Below are positions 10,489 to 22,855 of a stretch of DNA of 64,000 nt, one piece after another. A model generated the notes under the pieces. The model was not told where the DNA came from and did not search any database. It was given only the letters and a program-made list of their open reading frames with translations. The number at the start of each line of letters is the position of its first letter. The first letter of the stretch is position 1. A program made the translations under genes and the position numbers. This DNA comes from Clytia hemisphaerica (lineage: Eukaryota > Cnidaria > Hydrozoa > Leptothecata > Clytiidae): contig CACVBU010000011.1 in assembly GCA_902728285.1 (NCBI GenBank), positions 992,001 through 1,056,000 of the forward strand, given 5' to 3'.

Positions 10489-13400
10489 ATTAACACATGC
10501 GTGACAAAATTTCTGTGCTTGGTCGTCAGGGGTTGTTATTTTGAAAACTCGGTCTTTGATTCTCAGGGTAAAATTTCGCGCCATCTCTTTTTGCACACAA
10601 TGTCATCTGAGCGTATCCTTTGATAAAAGACTAAATTAAGACAACGCTAAAAACTGAGAAAATTATTTTTTTAGAAAAGTACGAGAAGCAATTTGAAATC
10701 TAATTCTGTCAGACGGCGTCACAAAGTAGACAAGGCTTAAATTTAAACAACGGTAAGCATTTTTGAAACCAATTTTTTTGTTACGTAAAAGTTACGTCTC
10801 AGTGTTAATTTTCGTTAATATTAAAACCTAAAAATTATACCTATTGATCTGAAATTGACAAAGACTGTGTGTACAACAATAGAAAGTGAAAAATGAATTT
10901 AAAAAGTGCTATGTACAAAAGTACAGTATTTTCAATTCATTGTAACATAATAGGTAAAAGTGGGCAAAAGTTGGTTATTTAGATGTTTTTAGTATATTGA
11001 ATATTCATCACCGAGAGCTATTAAGTCCAATAACCAACGCAAACCTATTGAATATATGTTTTATTATTGCCACCGCAGGGAGCCTAAAGCTCCCGAGGAT
11101 GGCATTCATAGCTTCAGGCATAAGGAAGTTGGGCAAACATCTCATAATTTTGCACGCGTTTTTCAGTATTTTAGTTCCGCTTGACGGTAGCATTCTTATC
11201 TTACGGTCTCTCTATTGTTTTATCATCATCAAATAAACTTTTCCGGAGTTGACCTGGTTACTCATTTTGAAATCTCAGTTTGTCTTTTTCTTATCCCCAG
11301 AGAGTTATAAATCTAAGGAAATTCCCTTTTCTGGGAAATTCCCTTTTTATACCACAAGTAGTTATTAAGCGCTCTTCATAGGTTAAAAATATTACCCTAC
11401 TTAAAGTATTCGGCCAGTTATGTTGCTAAACGTGTACATTAGTATTTTACTATTATTGGTGAAAATGAGACCTTATAATATTCCTAACCGTATTCCAATA
11501 TTTAAAAGTTCAACAAAAGTCTGCTTTCCTCCGCACAAGACCGAGTTGTTCACTCGGTGACGATTTCGCGAATCCCTAATTCTTCAGTCTGCAATTTTTA
11601 CAGCTCGAACACTACGATGGAGAGCGACTATTTTTGGTGGAAATGAGACCTTATGATATTCCTAACCGTATTCCAATATTTAAAAGTTCAACAAAAGTCT
11701 GCTCTCCTCCACACAAGTCCGAGTTGTTCACTCGGTGGTGATATCGTTAATCCCTAATTCGTCAGTCTGCGATGTTTACAGCTTGAACACTGCGATGGAG
11801 AGCGACTTTTTTTGGTGGAAATGAGACCTTATAATATTCCTAACCGTATTCCAATATTTAAAAGTTCAACAAAAGGCTGCTCTCTTCCACACAAGTCCGA
11901 GTTGTTCACTCGGTGACGATTTCGCGAATCCCTAATTCTCCAGTCTGCGATTTTTACAGCTCGAACACTGCAATGGAGAGCGATTATTTTTGGTGGAAAT
12001 GAGACCTTATAATATTGCTAACCGTATTCCAATATTTAAAAGTTCAACAAAAGTCTGCTCTCCTCCACTTAAGGCCGAGTTTTTCACTCGGTGGCGATAT
12101 TGTGAATCCCTAATTCGTCAGTCTGCGATTTTTACAGCTCGAACACTGCGATGGAGAACAATTATTTTTTATGAAAATGAGACCTTATAATATTGCTAAC
12201 CGTATTCCAATATTTTTAAAAGTTCAACAAAAGTCTGCTCTCTTCCACACAAGTCCGAGTTGTTCACTCGGTGACGATTTCGCGAATCCCTAATTCTCCA
12301 GTCTGCGATTTTTACAGCTCGAACACTGCAATGGAGAGCGATTATTTTTGGTGGAAATGAGACCTTATAATATTCCTAACCGTATTCCAATATTTAAAAG
12401 TTCAACAAAGTCTGCTCTCCTCCACTTAAGAAGGCCGAGTTGTTCACTCGGTGGCGATATTGTGAATCCCTAATTCGTCAGTCTGCGATTTTTACAGCTC
12501 GAACACTGCAATGGAGAGCGACTTTTTTTGGTGGAAATGAGACCTTATAATATTCCTAACCGTATTCCAATATTTAAAAGTTCAACAAAAGTCTGCTCTC
12601 CTCAACTTAAGGCCGAGTTGTTCACTCGCTGGCGATATTGTGAATCCCTAATTCGTCAGTCTGCGATTTTTACAGCTCGAACACTGCGATGGAGAGCAAT
12701 TATTTTTTATGGAAATGAGACCTTATAATATTGTTAACCGTATTCCAATATAAAAGTTCAACAAAGGCTGCTCTCTTCCACACAAGTCCGAGTTGTTCAC
12801 TCGGTGACGATTTCGCTAATCCCTTATTCTTCAGTCTGCGATTTTTACAGCTCGAACACTGCGATGGAGAGCAATTATCTTTTATGGAAATGAGACCTTA
12901 TAATATTGCTAACCGTTTTCCAATATTTAAAAGTTCAACAAAAGTCTGCTCTCTTCCACTTAAGGCCGAGTTGTTCACTCGGTGGCGATATCGCGAATCC
13001 CTAATTCTCCAGTCTGCGATTTTTTACAGCTCGAACACTGCGATGGAGAGCGAGTATTTTTGGTGGAAATGAGACCTTATAATATTTTCAACCGTATTCC
13101 AATATTTAAAAGTTCAACAAAAGTCCGCTCTCCTCCCACAAGTCCGAGTTGTTCACTCGGTGACGATTTCGGCGAATCCCTAATTCTCCAGTCTGCGATT
13201 TTTACAGCTCGAACACTGCAATGGAGAGCGATTATTTTTGGTGGAAATGAGACCTTATAATATTCCTAACCGTATTCCAATATTTAAAAGTTCAACAAAA
13301 GTCTGCTCTCCTCCACTTAAGGCCGAGTTGTTCACTCGGTGGCGATATTGTGAATCCCTAATTCGTCAGTCTGCGATTTTTACAGCTCGAACACTGCAAT

Positions 13401-14504
13401 GGAGAGCGACTTTTTTTGGTGGAAATGAGACCTTATAATATTCCTAACCGTATTCCAATATTTAAAAGTTCAACAAAAGTCTGCTCTCTCCTCACTTAAG
13501 GCCGAGTTGTTCACTCGCTGGCGATATTGTGAATCCCTAATTCGTCAGTCTGCGATTTTTACAGCTCGAACACTGCGATGGAGAGCAATTATTTTTTATG
13601 GAAATGAGACCTTATAATATTGTTAACCGTATTCCAATATTTAAAAGTTCAACAAAAGGCTGCTCTCTTCCACACAAGTCCGAGTTGTTCACTCGGTGAC
13701 GATTTCGCTAATCCCTTATTCTTCAGTCTGCGATTTTTACAGCTCGAACACTGCGATGGAGAGCAATTATCTTTTATGGAAATGAGACCTTATAATATTG
13801 CTAACCGTTTTCCAATATTTAAAAGTTCAACAAAAGTCTGCTCTCTTCCACTTAAGGCCGAGTTGTTCACTCGGTGGCGATATCGCGAATCCCTAATTCT
13901 CCAGTCTGCGATTTTTTACAGCTCGAACACTGCGATGGAGAGCGAGTATTTTTGGTGGAAATGAGACCTTATAATATTTTCAACCGTATTCCAATATTTA
14001 AAAGTTCAACAAAAGTCCGCTCTCCTCCACACAAGTCCGAGTTGTTCACTCGGTGACGATTTCGCGAATCCCTAATTCTCCAGTCTGCGATTTTTACAGC
14101 TCGAACACTGCATAGAGAGTGATTATTTTTGGTGGAAATGAGACCTTATAATATTCCTAACCGTATTCCAATATTTAAAAGTTCAACAAAAGTCTGCTCT
14201 CCTCCACTTAAGGCCGAGTTGTTCACTCGGTGGCGATATTGTGAATCCCTAATTCGTCAGTCTGCGATTTTTACAGCTCGAACACTGCAATGGAGAGCAA
14301 TTATTTTTTATGGAAATGAGACCTTATAATATTCCTAACCGTATTCCAATATTTAAAAGTTCAACAAAAGTCTGCTCTCCTCCACTTAAGGCCGAGTTGT
14401 TCACTCGGTGGCGATATTGTGAATCCCTAATTCGTCAGTCTGCGATTTTTACAGCTCGAACACTGCGATGGAGAGCGATTATTTTTGGTAGAAATGAGAC
14501 CTTA

Positions 14505-14764
14505 CTCTCGGGTGCCTAATAAACGTACATGTACGTTTATTAATTTCAATAAATATTTTCCTCAATTTCAAGAGCCTACTTGTGTTTCTAAGGCTAAATT
14601 CTACCCTCTTTGAATATGGAGGTTTTATCTATTCGTCAAATGAAAGCAGAATACCATTATTTACCCCCTAACCGAACCGGAAAAGACCCTTCATTAGGTT
14701 TGTACGCCTCTATTTTCAACCCTGTATGTTTATTCGTTACGTACGTTTATTAGGAACTCGAGAG
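14505..14764. mobile_element. 260-bp MITE inside the satellite, copy 1
   Basis: The ends are ctctcgggtgcctaataaac and its inverted partner (gtttattaggaactcgagag). TA flanks both sides (14503-14504 and 14765-14766). An uninterrupted monomer reads cttataatatt, so removing the insert plus one TA restores the monomer exactly. TA duplication fits the Tc1/mariner class. Confidence 0.85.
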
Positions 14765-17439
14765 TATAATATTCTCAACCGTATTCCAATATTTAAAAGT
14801 TCAACAAAAGTCTGCTCTCCTCCACACAAGTCCGAGTTCTTCACTCGGTGACGATTTCGCGAATCCCTAATTCTTCAGTCTGCGATTTTTACAGCTCGAA
14901 CACTGCGATGGAGAGCAATTATTTTTTATGGAAATGAGACCTTATAATATTGCTAACCGTATTCCAATATTTAAAAGTTCAACAAAAGTCTGCTCTCCTC
15001 CACTTACGGCCGAGTTGTTCACTCGGTGGCGATATTGTGAATCCCTAATTCTTCAGTCTGCGATTTTTACAGCTCGAACACTGCAATGGAGAGCAATTAT
15101 TTTTTATGGAAATGAGACCTTATAATATTGCTAACCGTATTCCAATATTTAAAAGTTCAACAAAAGGCTGCTCTCTTCCACACAAGTCCGAGTTGTTCAC
15201 TCGGTGACGATTTCGCGAATCCCTAATTCTCCAGTCTGCGATTTTTACAGCTCGAACACTGCAATGGAGAGTGATTATTTTGGTGGAAATGAGACCTTAT
15301 AATATCCTAACCGTTATTCCAATATTTAAAAGTTCAACAAAAGTCTGCTCTCCTCCACTTAAGGCCGAGTTGTTCACTCGGTGGCGATATTGTGAATCCC
15401 TAATTCTTCAGTCTGCGATTTTTACAGCTCGAACACTGCAATGGAGAGCGACTTTTTGGTGGAAATGAGACCTTATAATATTCCTAACCGTATACCAATA
15501 TTTAAAAGTTCAACAAAAGTCTGCTCTCCTCCACTTAAGGCCGAGTTGTTCACTCGGTGGCGATATTGTGAATCCCTAATTCGTCAGTCTGCGATTTTTA
15601 CAGCTCGAACACTGCGATGGAGACCGATTATTTTTGGTAGAAATGAGACCTTATAATATTCTCAACCGTATTCCAATATTTAAAAGTTCAACAAAAGTCT
15701 GCTCTCCTCCACACAAGTCCGAGTTGTTCACTCGGTGACGATTTCGCGAATCCCTAATTCTTCAGTCTGCGATTTTTACAGCTCGAAGACTGCGATGGAG
15801 AGCAATTATTTTTTATGGAAATGAGACCTTATAATATTGCTAACCGTATTCCAATATTTAAAAGTTCAAACAAAAGTCTGCTCTCCTCCACTTAAGGCCG
15901 AGTTGTTCACTCGGTGGCGATATTGTGAATCCCTAATTCGTCAGTCTGCGATTTTTACAGCTCGAACACTGCGATGGAGAGCAATTATTTTTTATGGAAA
16001 TGAGACCTTATAATATTGCTAACCGTATTCCAATATTTAAAAGTTCAACAAAAGTCTGCTCTCTTCCACACAAGTCCGAGTTGTTCACTCGGTGACGATT
16101 TCGCGAATCCCTAATTCTCCAGTCTGTGATTTTTACAGCTCGAACACTGCAATGGAGAGCGATTATTTTTGGTGGAAATGAGACCTTATAATATTCCTAA
16201 CCGTATTCAAATATTTAAAAGTTCAACAAAAGTCTGCTCTCCTCCACTTAAGGCCGAGTTGTTCACTCGGTGGCGATATTGTGAATCCCTAATTCGTCAG
16301 TCTGCGATTTTTACAGCTCGAACACTGCAATGGAGAGCGACTTTTTTTGGTGGAAATGAGACCTTATAATATTCCTAACCGTATTCCAATATTTAAAAGT
16401 TCAACAAAAGTCTGCTCTCCTCCACTTAAGGCCGAGTTGTTCACTCGCTGGCGATATTGTGAATCCCTAATTCGTCAGTCTGCAATTTTTACAGCTCGAA
16501 CACTGCGATGGAGAGCAATTATTTTTTATGGAAATGAGACCTTATAATATTGTTAACCGTATTCCAATATTTAAAAGTTCAACGAAAGGCTGCTCTCTTC
16601 CACACAAGTCCGAGTTGTTCACTCGGTGACGATTTCGCTAATCCCTTATTCTTCAGTCTGCGATTTTTACAGCTCGAACACTGCGATGGAGAGCAATCAT
16701 TTTTTATGGAAATGAGACCTTATAATATTGCTAACCGTTTTCCAATATTTAAAAGTTCAACAAAAGTCTGCTCTCTTCCACTTAAGGCCGAGTTGTTCAC
16801 TCGGTGGCGATATCGCGAATCCCTAATTCTCCAGTCTGCGATTCTTACAGCTCGAACACTGCGATGGAGAGCGAGTATTTTTGGTGGAAATGAGACCTTA
16901 TAATATTATCAACCGTATTCCAATATTTAAAAGTTCAACAAAAGTCCGCTCTCCTCCACACAAGTCCGAGTTGTTCACTCGGTGACGATTTCGCGAATCC
17001 CTAATTCTCCAGTCTGCGATTTTTACAGCTCGAACACTGCAATGGAGAGTGATTATTTTTGGTGGAAATGAGACCTTATAATATTCCTAACCGTATTCCA
17101 ATATTTAAAAGTTCAACAAAAGTCTGCTCTCCTCCACTTAAGGCCGAGTTGTTCACTCGGTGGCGATATTGTGAATCCCTAATTCGTCAGTCTGCTGCGA
17201 TTTTTACACAGCTCGAACACTGCAATGGAGAGCAATTATTTTTTATGGAAATGAGACCTTATAATATTCCTAACCGTATTCCAATATTTAAAAGTTCAAC
17301 AAAAGTCTGCTCTCCTCCACTTAAGGCCGAGTTGTTCACTCGGTGGCGATATTGTGAATCCCTAATTCGTCAGTCTGCGATTTTTACAGCTCGAACACTG
17401 CGATGGAGAGCGATTATTTTTGGTAGAAATGAGACCTTA

Positions 17440-17700
17440 CTCTCGGGTGCCTAATAAACGTACATGTACGTTTATTAATTTCAATAAATATTTTCCTCAA
17501 TTTCAAGAGCCTACTTGTGTTTCTAAGGCTAAATACCCTTCTTTGAATATGGAGGTTTTATCTATTCGTCAAATGAAAGCAGAATAACCATTATTTACCC
17601 CCTAACCGAACCGGAAAAGACCCTTCAATTAGGTTTTTACGCCTCTATTTTCAACCCTGTATGTTTATTCGTTACTGTACGTTTATTAGGAACTCGAGAG
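17440..17700. mobile_element. MITE inside the satellite, copy 2
   Basis: Nearly identical to the insert at 14505-14764, at the same place in its monomer and 2,935 bp downstream. It was therefore copied along with the surrounding satellite, not inserted independently. The equivalent position one block further on (~20376) has no insert. Confidence 0.85.
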
Positions 17701-20700
17701 TATAATATTCTCAACCGTATTCCAATATTTAAAAGTTCAACAAAAGTCTGCTCTCCTCCACACAAGTCCGAGTTCTTCACTCGGTGACGATTTCGCGAAT
17801 CCCTAATTCTTCAGTCTGCGATTTTTACAGCTCGAACACTGCGATGGAGAGCAATTATTTTTTATGGAAATGAGACCTTATAATATTGCTAACCGTATTC
17901 CAATATTTAAAAGTTCAACAAAAGTCTGCTCTCATCCACTTACGGCCACTCGGTGGCGATATTGTGAATCCCTAATTCTTCAGTCTGCGATTTTTACAGC
18001 TCGAACACTGCAATGGAGAGCAATTATTTTTTATGGAAATGAGACCTTATAATATTGCTAACCGTATTCCAATATTTAAAAGTTCAACAAAAGGCTGCTC
18101 TCTTCCACACAAGTCCGAGTTGTTCACTCGGTGACGATTTCGCGAATCCCTAATTCTCCAGTCTGCGATTTTTACAGCTCGAACACTGCAATGGAGAGTG
18201 ATTATTTTTGGTGGAAATGAGACCTTATAATATTCCTAACCGTATTCCAATATTTAAAAGTTCAACAAAAGTCTGCTCTCCTCCACTTAAGGCCGAGTTG
18301 TTCACTCGGTGGCGATATTGTGAATCCCTAATTCTTCAGTCTGCGATTTTTACAGCTCGAACACTGCAATGGAGAGCGACTTTTTTTGGTGGAAATGAGA
18401 CCTTATAATATTCCTAACCGTATACCAATATTTAAAAGTTCAACAAAAGTCTGCTCTCCTCCACTTAAGGCCGAGTTGTTCACTCGGTGGCGATATTGTG
18501 AATCCCTAATTCGTCAGTCTGCGATTTTTACAGCTCGAACACTGCGATGGAGAGCGATTATTTTTTGGTAGAAATGAGACCTTATAATATTCTCAACCGT
18601 ATTCCAATATTTAAAAGTTCAACAAAAGTCTGCTCTCCTCCACACAAGTCCGAGTTGTTCACTCGGTGACGATTTCGCGAATCCCTAATTCTTCAGTCTG
18701 CGATTTTTACAGCTCGAAGACTGCGATGGAGAGCAATTATTTTTTATGGAAATGAGACCTTATAATATTGCTAACCGTATTCCAATATTTAAAAGTTCAA
18801 CAAAAGTCTGCTCTCCTCCACTTAAGGCCGAGTTGTTCACTCGGTGGCGATATTGTGAATCCCTAATTCGTCAGTCTGCGATTTTTACAGCTCGAACACT
18901 GCGATGGAGAGCAATTATTTTTTATGGAAATGAGACCTTATAATATTGCTAACCGTATTCCAATATTTAAAAGTTCAACAAAAGTCTGCTCTCTTCCACA
19001 CAAGTCCGAGTTGTTCACTCGGTGACGATTTCGCGAATCCCTAATTCTCCAGTCTGCGATTTTTACAGCTCGAACACTGCAATGGAGAGCGATTATTTTT
19101 GGTGGAAATGAGACCTTATAATATTCCTAACCGTATTCCAATATTTAAAAGTTCAACAAAAGTCTGCTCTCCTCCACTTAAGGCCGAGTTGTTCACTCGG
19201 TGGCGATATTGTGAATCCCTAATTCGTCAGTCTGCGATTTTTACAGCTCGAACACTGCAATGGAGAGCGACTTTTTTTGGTGGAAATGAGACCTTATAAT
19301 ATTCCTAACCGTATTCCAATATTTAAAAGTTCAACAAAAGTCTGCTCTCCTCCACTTAAGGCCGAGTTGTTCACTCGGTGGCGATATTGTGAATCCCTAA
19401 TTCGTCAGTCTGCGATTTTTACAGCTCGAACACTGCGATGGAGAGCAATTATTTTTGGTAGAAATGAGACCTTATAATATTCTCAACCGTATTCCAATAT
19501 TTAAAAGTTCAACAAAAGTCTGCTCTCCTCCACACAAGTCCGAGTTGTTCACTCGGTGACGATTTCGCGAATCCCTAATTCTTCAGTCTGCGATTTTTAC
19601 AGCTCGAACACTGCGATGGAGAGCAATTATTTTTTATGGAAATGAGACCTTATAATATTGCTAACCGTATTCCAATATTTAAAAGTTCAACAAAAGTCTG
19701 CTCTCCTCCACTTAAGGCCGAGTTGTTCACTCGGTGGCGATATTGTGAATCCCTAATTCGTCAGTCTGCGATTTTTACAGCTCGAACACTGCGATGGAGA
19801 GCAATTATTTTTTATGGAAATGAGACCTTATAATATTGCTAACCGTATTCCAATATTTAAAAGTTCAACAAAAGTCTGCTCTCTTCCACACAAGTCCGAG
19901 TTGTTCACTCGGTGACGATTTCGCGAATCCCTAATTCTCCAGTCTGCGATTTTTACAGCTCGAACACTGCAATGGAGAGTGATTATTTTTGGTGGAAATG
20001 AGACCTTATAATATTCCTAACCGTATTCCAATATTTAAAAGTTCAACAAAAGTCTGCTCTCCTCCACTTAAGGCCGAGTTGTTCACTCGGTGGCGATATT
20101 GTGAATCCCTAATTCGTCAGTCTGCGATTTTTACAGCTCGAACACTGCGATGGAGAGCAATTATTTTTTATGGAAATGAGACCTTATAATATTGCTAACC
20201 GTATTCCAATATTTAAAAGTTCAACAAAAGTCTGCTCTCCTCCACTTACGGCCGAGTTGTTCACTCGGTGGCGATATTGTGAATCCCTAATTCGTCAGTC
20301 TGCGATTTTTACAGCTCGAACACTGCAATGGAGAGCAATTATTTTTTATGGAAATGAGACCTTATAATATTGCTAACCGTATTCCAATATTTAAAAGTTC
20401 AACAAAAGGCTGCTCTCTTCCACACAAGTCCGAGTTGTTTACTCGGTGACGATTTCGCGAATCCCTAATTCTCCAGTCTGCGATTTTTACAGCTCGAACA
20501 CTGCAATGGAGAGTGATTATTTTTGGTGGAAATGAGACCTTATAATATTCCTAACCGTATTCCAATATTTAAAAGTTCAACAAAGTCTGCTCTCCTCCAC
20601 TTAAGGCCGAGTTGTTCACTCGGTGGCGATATTGTGAATCCCTAATTCGTCAGTCTGCGATTTTTACAGCTCGAACACTGCAATGGAGAGCGACTTTTTT

Positions 20701-21070
20701 TGGTGGAAATGAGACCTTATAATATTCCTAACCGTATTCCAATATTTAAAAGTTCAACAAAAGTCTGCTCTCCTCCACTTAAGGCCGAGTTGTTCACTCG
20801 GTGGCGATATTGTGAATCCCTAATTCGTCAGTCTGCGATTTTTACAGCTCGAACACTGCGATGGAGAGCGATTATTTTTGGTAGAAATGAGACCTTATAA
20901 TATTCTCAACCGTATTCCAATATTTAAAAGTTCAACAAAAGTCTGCTCTCCTCCACACAAGTCCGAGTTGTTCACTCGGTGACGATTTCGCGAATCCCTA
21001 ATTCTTCAGTCTGCGATTTTTACAGCTCGAACACTGCGATGGAGAGCAATTATTTTTTATGGAAATGAAA

Positions 21071-21538
21071 CTTGGGAATGTTTTCTAACATATTCCTTTT
21101 ATTTGAAAGTCGTAAGTTAATTAGGTCTTTCAAAAAATTCAATCAAAGTTTGAATCCCTAATCCCTAATTGCGAATCCCTAATTCCTAACTGCGAATACC
21201 TAACCAAGTTATTTTTAATGAGTTCGAACAGTGTCCGCGAGATCTCTGCGACCAATTCTATTGTTAGAATTTTGTCCGCGCGAAGTCGTCCGCTCGGTAA
21301 ATAGAAAACCGGCTTTAGAGTAGCTTGCATGGAAATCGAACACATCGACCCACATCGAACTATAATCAAACTGAATCTAACAGTAATCGAACTGATCGAA
21401 TTGTAATCGAACAGTAATCGAACTTTACCGGGATATCTCAGTTCGATTACTGTTTGATTCAGTTCGGTAATCGAACAGCTATCGTTCGATTAGTTCGATG
21501 AAATTCGATTGTTCGATTGTTCGGTTGACACCGCCTGG
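21071..21538. repeat. Right terminal inverted segment of the foldback element
   Basis: The inner ~165 bp are the inverted copy of the left side; the outer part has atcgaac/gttcgat motifs and ends ttcggttgacaccgcctgg. It is about 130 bp longer than the left end because of extra sequence around 21220-21400. Confidence 0.75.
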
Positions 21539-21544
21539 AGTTTA
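21539..21544. repeat. Target-site duplication AGTTTA, right copy
   Basis: Matches the hexamer at 5181-5186. Confidence 0.7.
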
Positions 21545-22219
21545 GCAAACCCAAAAACCAGTCCAACCTGCTTTTTTTTCAGTTTGCTTGGTTGGCTAAA
21601 CTTTTGACCACCATCATTTAGATTTTGGTTTGGTTTTTGGCATTTCTTACCTAATACTTTACTTGTTTTCACTATCATTAGAAGCGCGAAATGTGAATCA
21701 GAACATTGATCTTTTTACAGCCAGTTACAGCTCTTATTTTTTTTTGACTTTCCTTTTTTTATAGTAACTACTTTAGTCGCAATAGTTAATTTCACTTTAA
21801 ATGCGCCTTTTGGCGGCTGATTTCCCACCCGGGCGGAATAACCACATGACCATAAAATTCAACAGGGCAGCCAAGTAGCGATGGATATCAATTGTGAGTC
21901 TTCTCCTCCTTACAAGCACTGGCAGTGTTTTTTAATTTATTAAAACAATGTTAAATGAAGACCATATGGATCTATTTGTTATAACTGTGCAAGTTTTGAC
22001 GAGTGTGCATGTTGTGCAACTTGACTGTAATGCAAAGTATCACCCGTTCACAGTGACTTTAAACCATAAAAGGGGAATGATTTGCTGTCAGTTGCTGGTG
22101 TTGTTCGTCTTTCTCACTACCTGCCATTATTAAATGAACATTTATCACGCTTTAAGCCTATTACCGATTACAATGTACGCATATTTGATACTCCTGACCC
22201 TCAAAATTTTGAGAATAAA
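21545..22219. other. Intergenic, no gene recognised
   Basis: Short frames only. No repeat relationship to other parts of the window was noticed. Confidence 0.4.
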
Positions 22220-22226
22220 GTTTAAG

Positions 22227-22848
22227 CATAGTATAAGAAAGCCACAGCTGGAGTGAGCAGAGCATGATTTCTGCTGTTCTATAACCAGTAACAATTTAGT
22301 CATAAAATGAGTGACAATAACAATAAATGTCATTTAAAAATCATGCAATGAAGTAAAGAGACTGGATATAGATGCATCAAGAAGAACAGAATATCATAAC
22401 GAAAAGAATTGGAACAAAAATAAGGTGCCTTTCAATGCCTCCATTATATTTTGGTAAAATTATTTCTGGAATAAGTAAAGGAATGTTTCAAGATCATACT
22501 CAGGAAATCTCACACAATGAGCTTTAGATTTACAACTACAAGCGTCGTTCAAAGTTTGTTCTTTTTCAAAAAAGTGCTTACAGACAATTTAGGCTACGTA
22601 GTGTTAGTTTTATGAAAATACCCAAACAAACTATATAATCTAGTTAATGTCAATAGGAACCATACTGGAGTTGTTCAACTATAAAAAGAACTGTTGTCGC
22701 CAAAAAAGAAGAAAAGTATGTAAATTTTATCCAAAAGTACATTGTAGTTCTTATAATGTGCGGAGACACAGATAGAACATCAATTAAGTGGCAAAAACAA
22801 TACCGTTAACATCTGTTAACATTCCAGCAGCGGCTTTCTTATACCATG
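22227..22848. mobile_element. 622-bp MITE, catagtataag family, copy 1
   Basis: The left end catagtataagaaagccacag and right end ctttcttataccatg are an inverted pair. A 7-bp direct repeat GTTTAAG flanks it (22220-22226 and 22849-22855). No transposase. A second copy lies in an intron at 48121-48825. Confidence 0.8.
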
Positions 22849-22855
22849 GTTTAAG

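Larger units (their letters stand above)
9346..11460. other. Single-copy loop of the foldback element
   Basis: 2.1 kb between the oppositely oriented satellite arms. No frame longer than 90 codons and no transposase motif. It contains an imperfect inverted repeat (about 9850-9935 against 10170-10265) and a small MITE (10320-10488). Confidence 0.7.
11461..21070 (+). repeat. ~178-bp satellite array, right arm (~51 copies)
   Basis: The same monomer as at 5531-9345, in the opposite orientation. Higher-order structure is visible: blocks of five monomers (~890 bp) repeat at about 18.2, 19.1 and 20.0 kb. A larger block of 15 monomers plus one inserted MITE (2,935 bp) is duplicated, as shown by the two MITE copies at 14505 and 17440. 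Frames of 60-131 codons on the plus strand are monomer artefacts. Confidence 0.92.
5187..21538. mobile_element. Giant foldback-type element with satellite arms
   Basis: A 16.35-kb unit. The termini are ccaggcgatgtcaaccgaac on the left and its inverted form (ttcggttgacaccgcctgg) on the right. Inward come terminal segments rich in tcgaact-type subrepeats, then an inverted stretch of about 165 bp that looks identical between arms (about 5370-5535 and 21055-21220). Then come inverted arrays of a ~178-bp satellite: about 21 copies on the left and 51 on the right. A 2.1-kb single-copy loop separates the arms. No transposase is visible, so the unit is non-autonomous. Foldback elements such as FB, TU and Galileo have this plan; assignment to any of them cannot be made here. 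End-related fragments occur at 24298-24516 and 29162-29248. Confidence 0.8.

Noticed and set aside
5531-21070. Dozens of 60-131-codon frames starting MEMRPYNI or MVEMRPYN
   Set aside because: They recur once per 178-bp monomer, change frame at each monomer border and have no start or splice context; they are satellite artefacts.
5531-21070. A regular direct-repeat array that could suggest CRISPR
   Set aside because: The repeat is contiguous with no unique spacers, units are ~178 bp, and the genome is eukaryotic.
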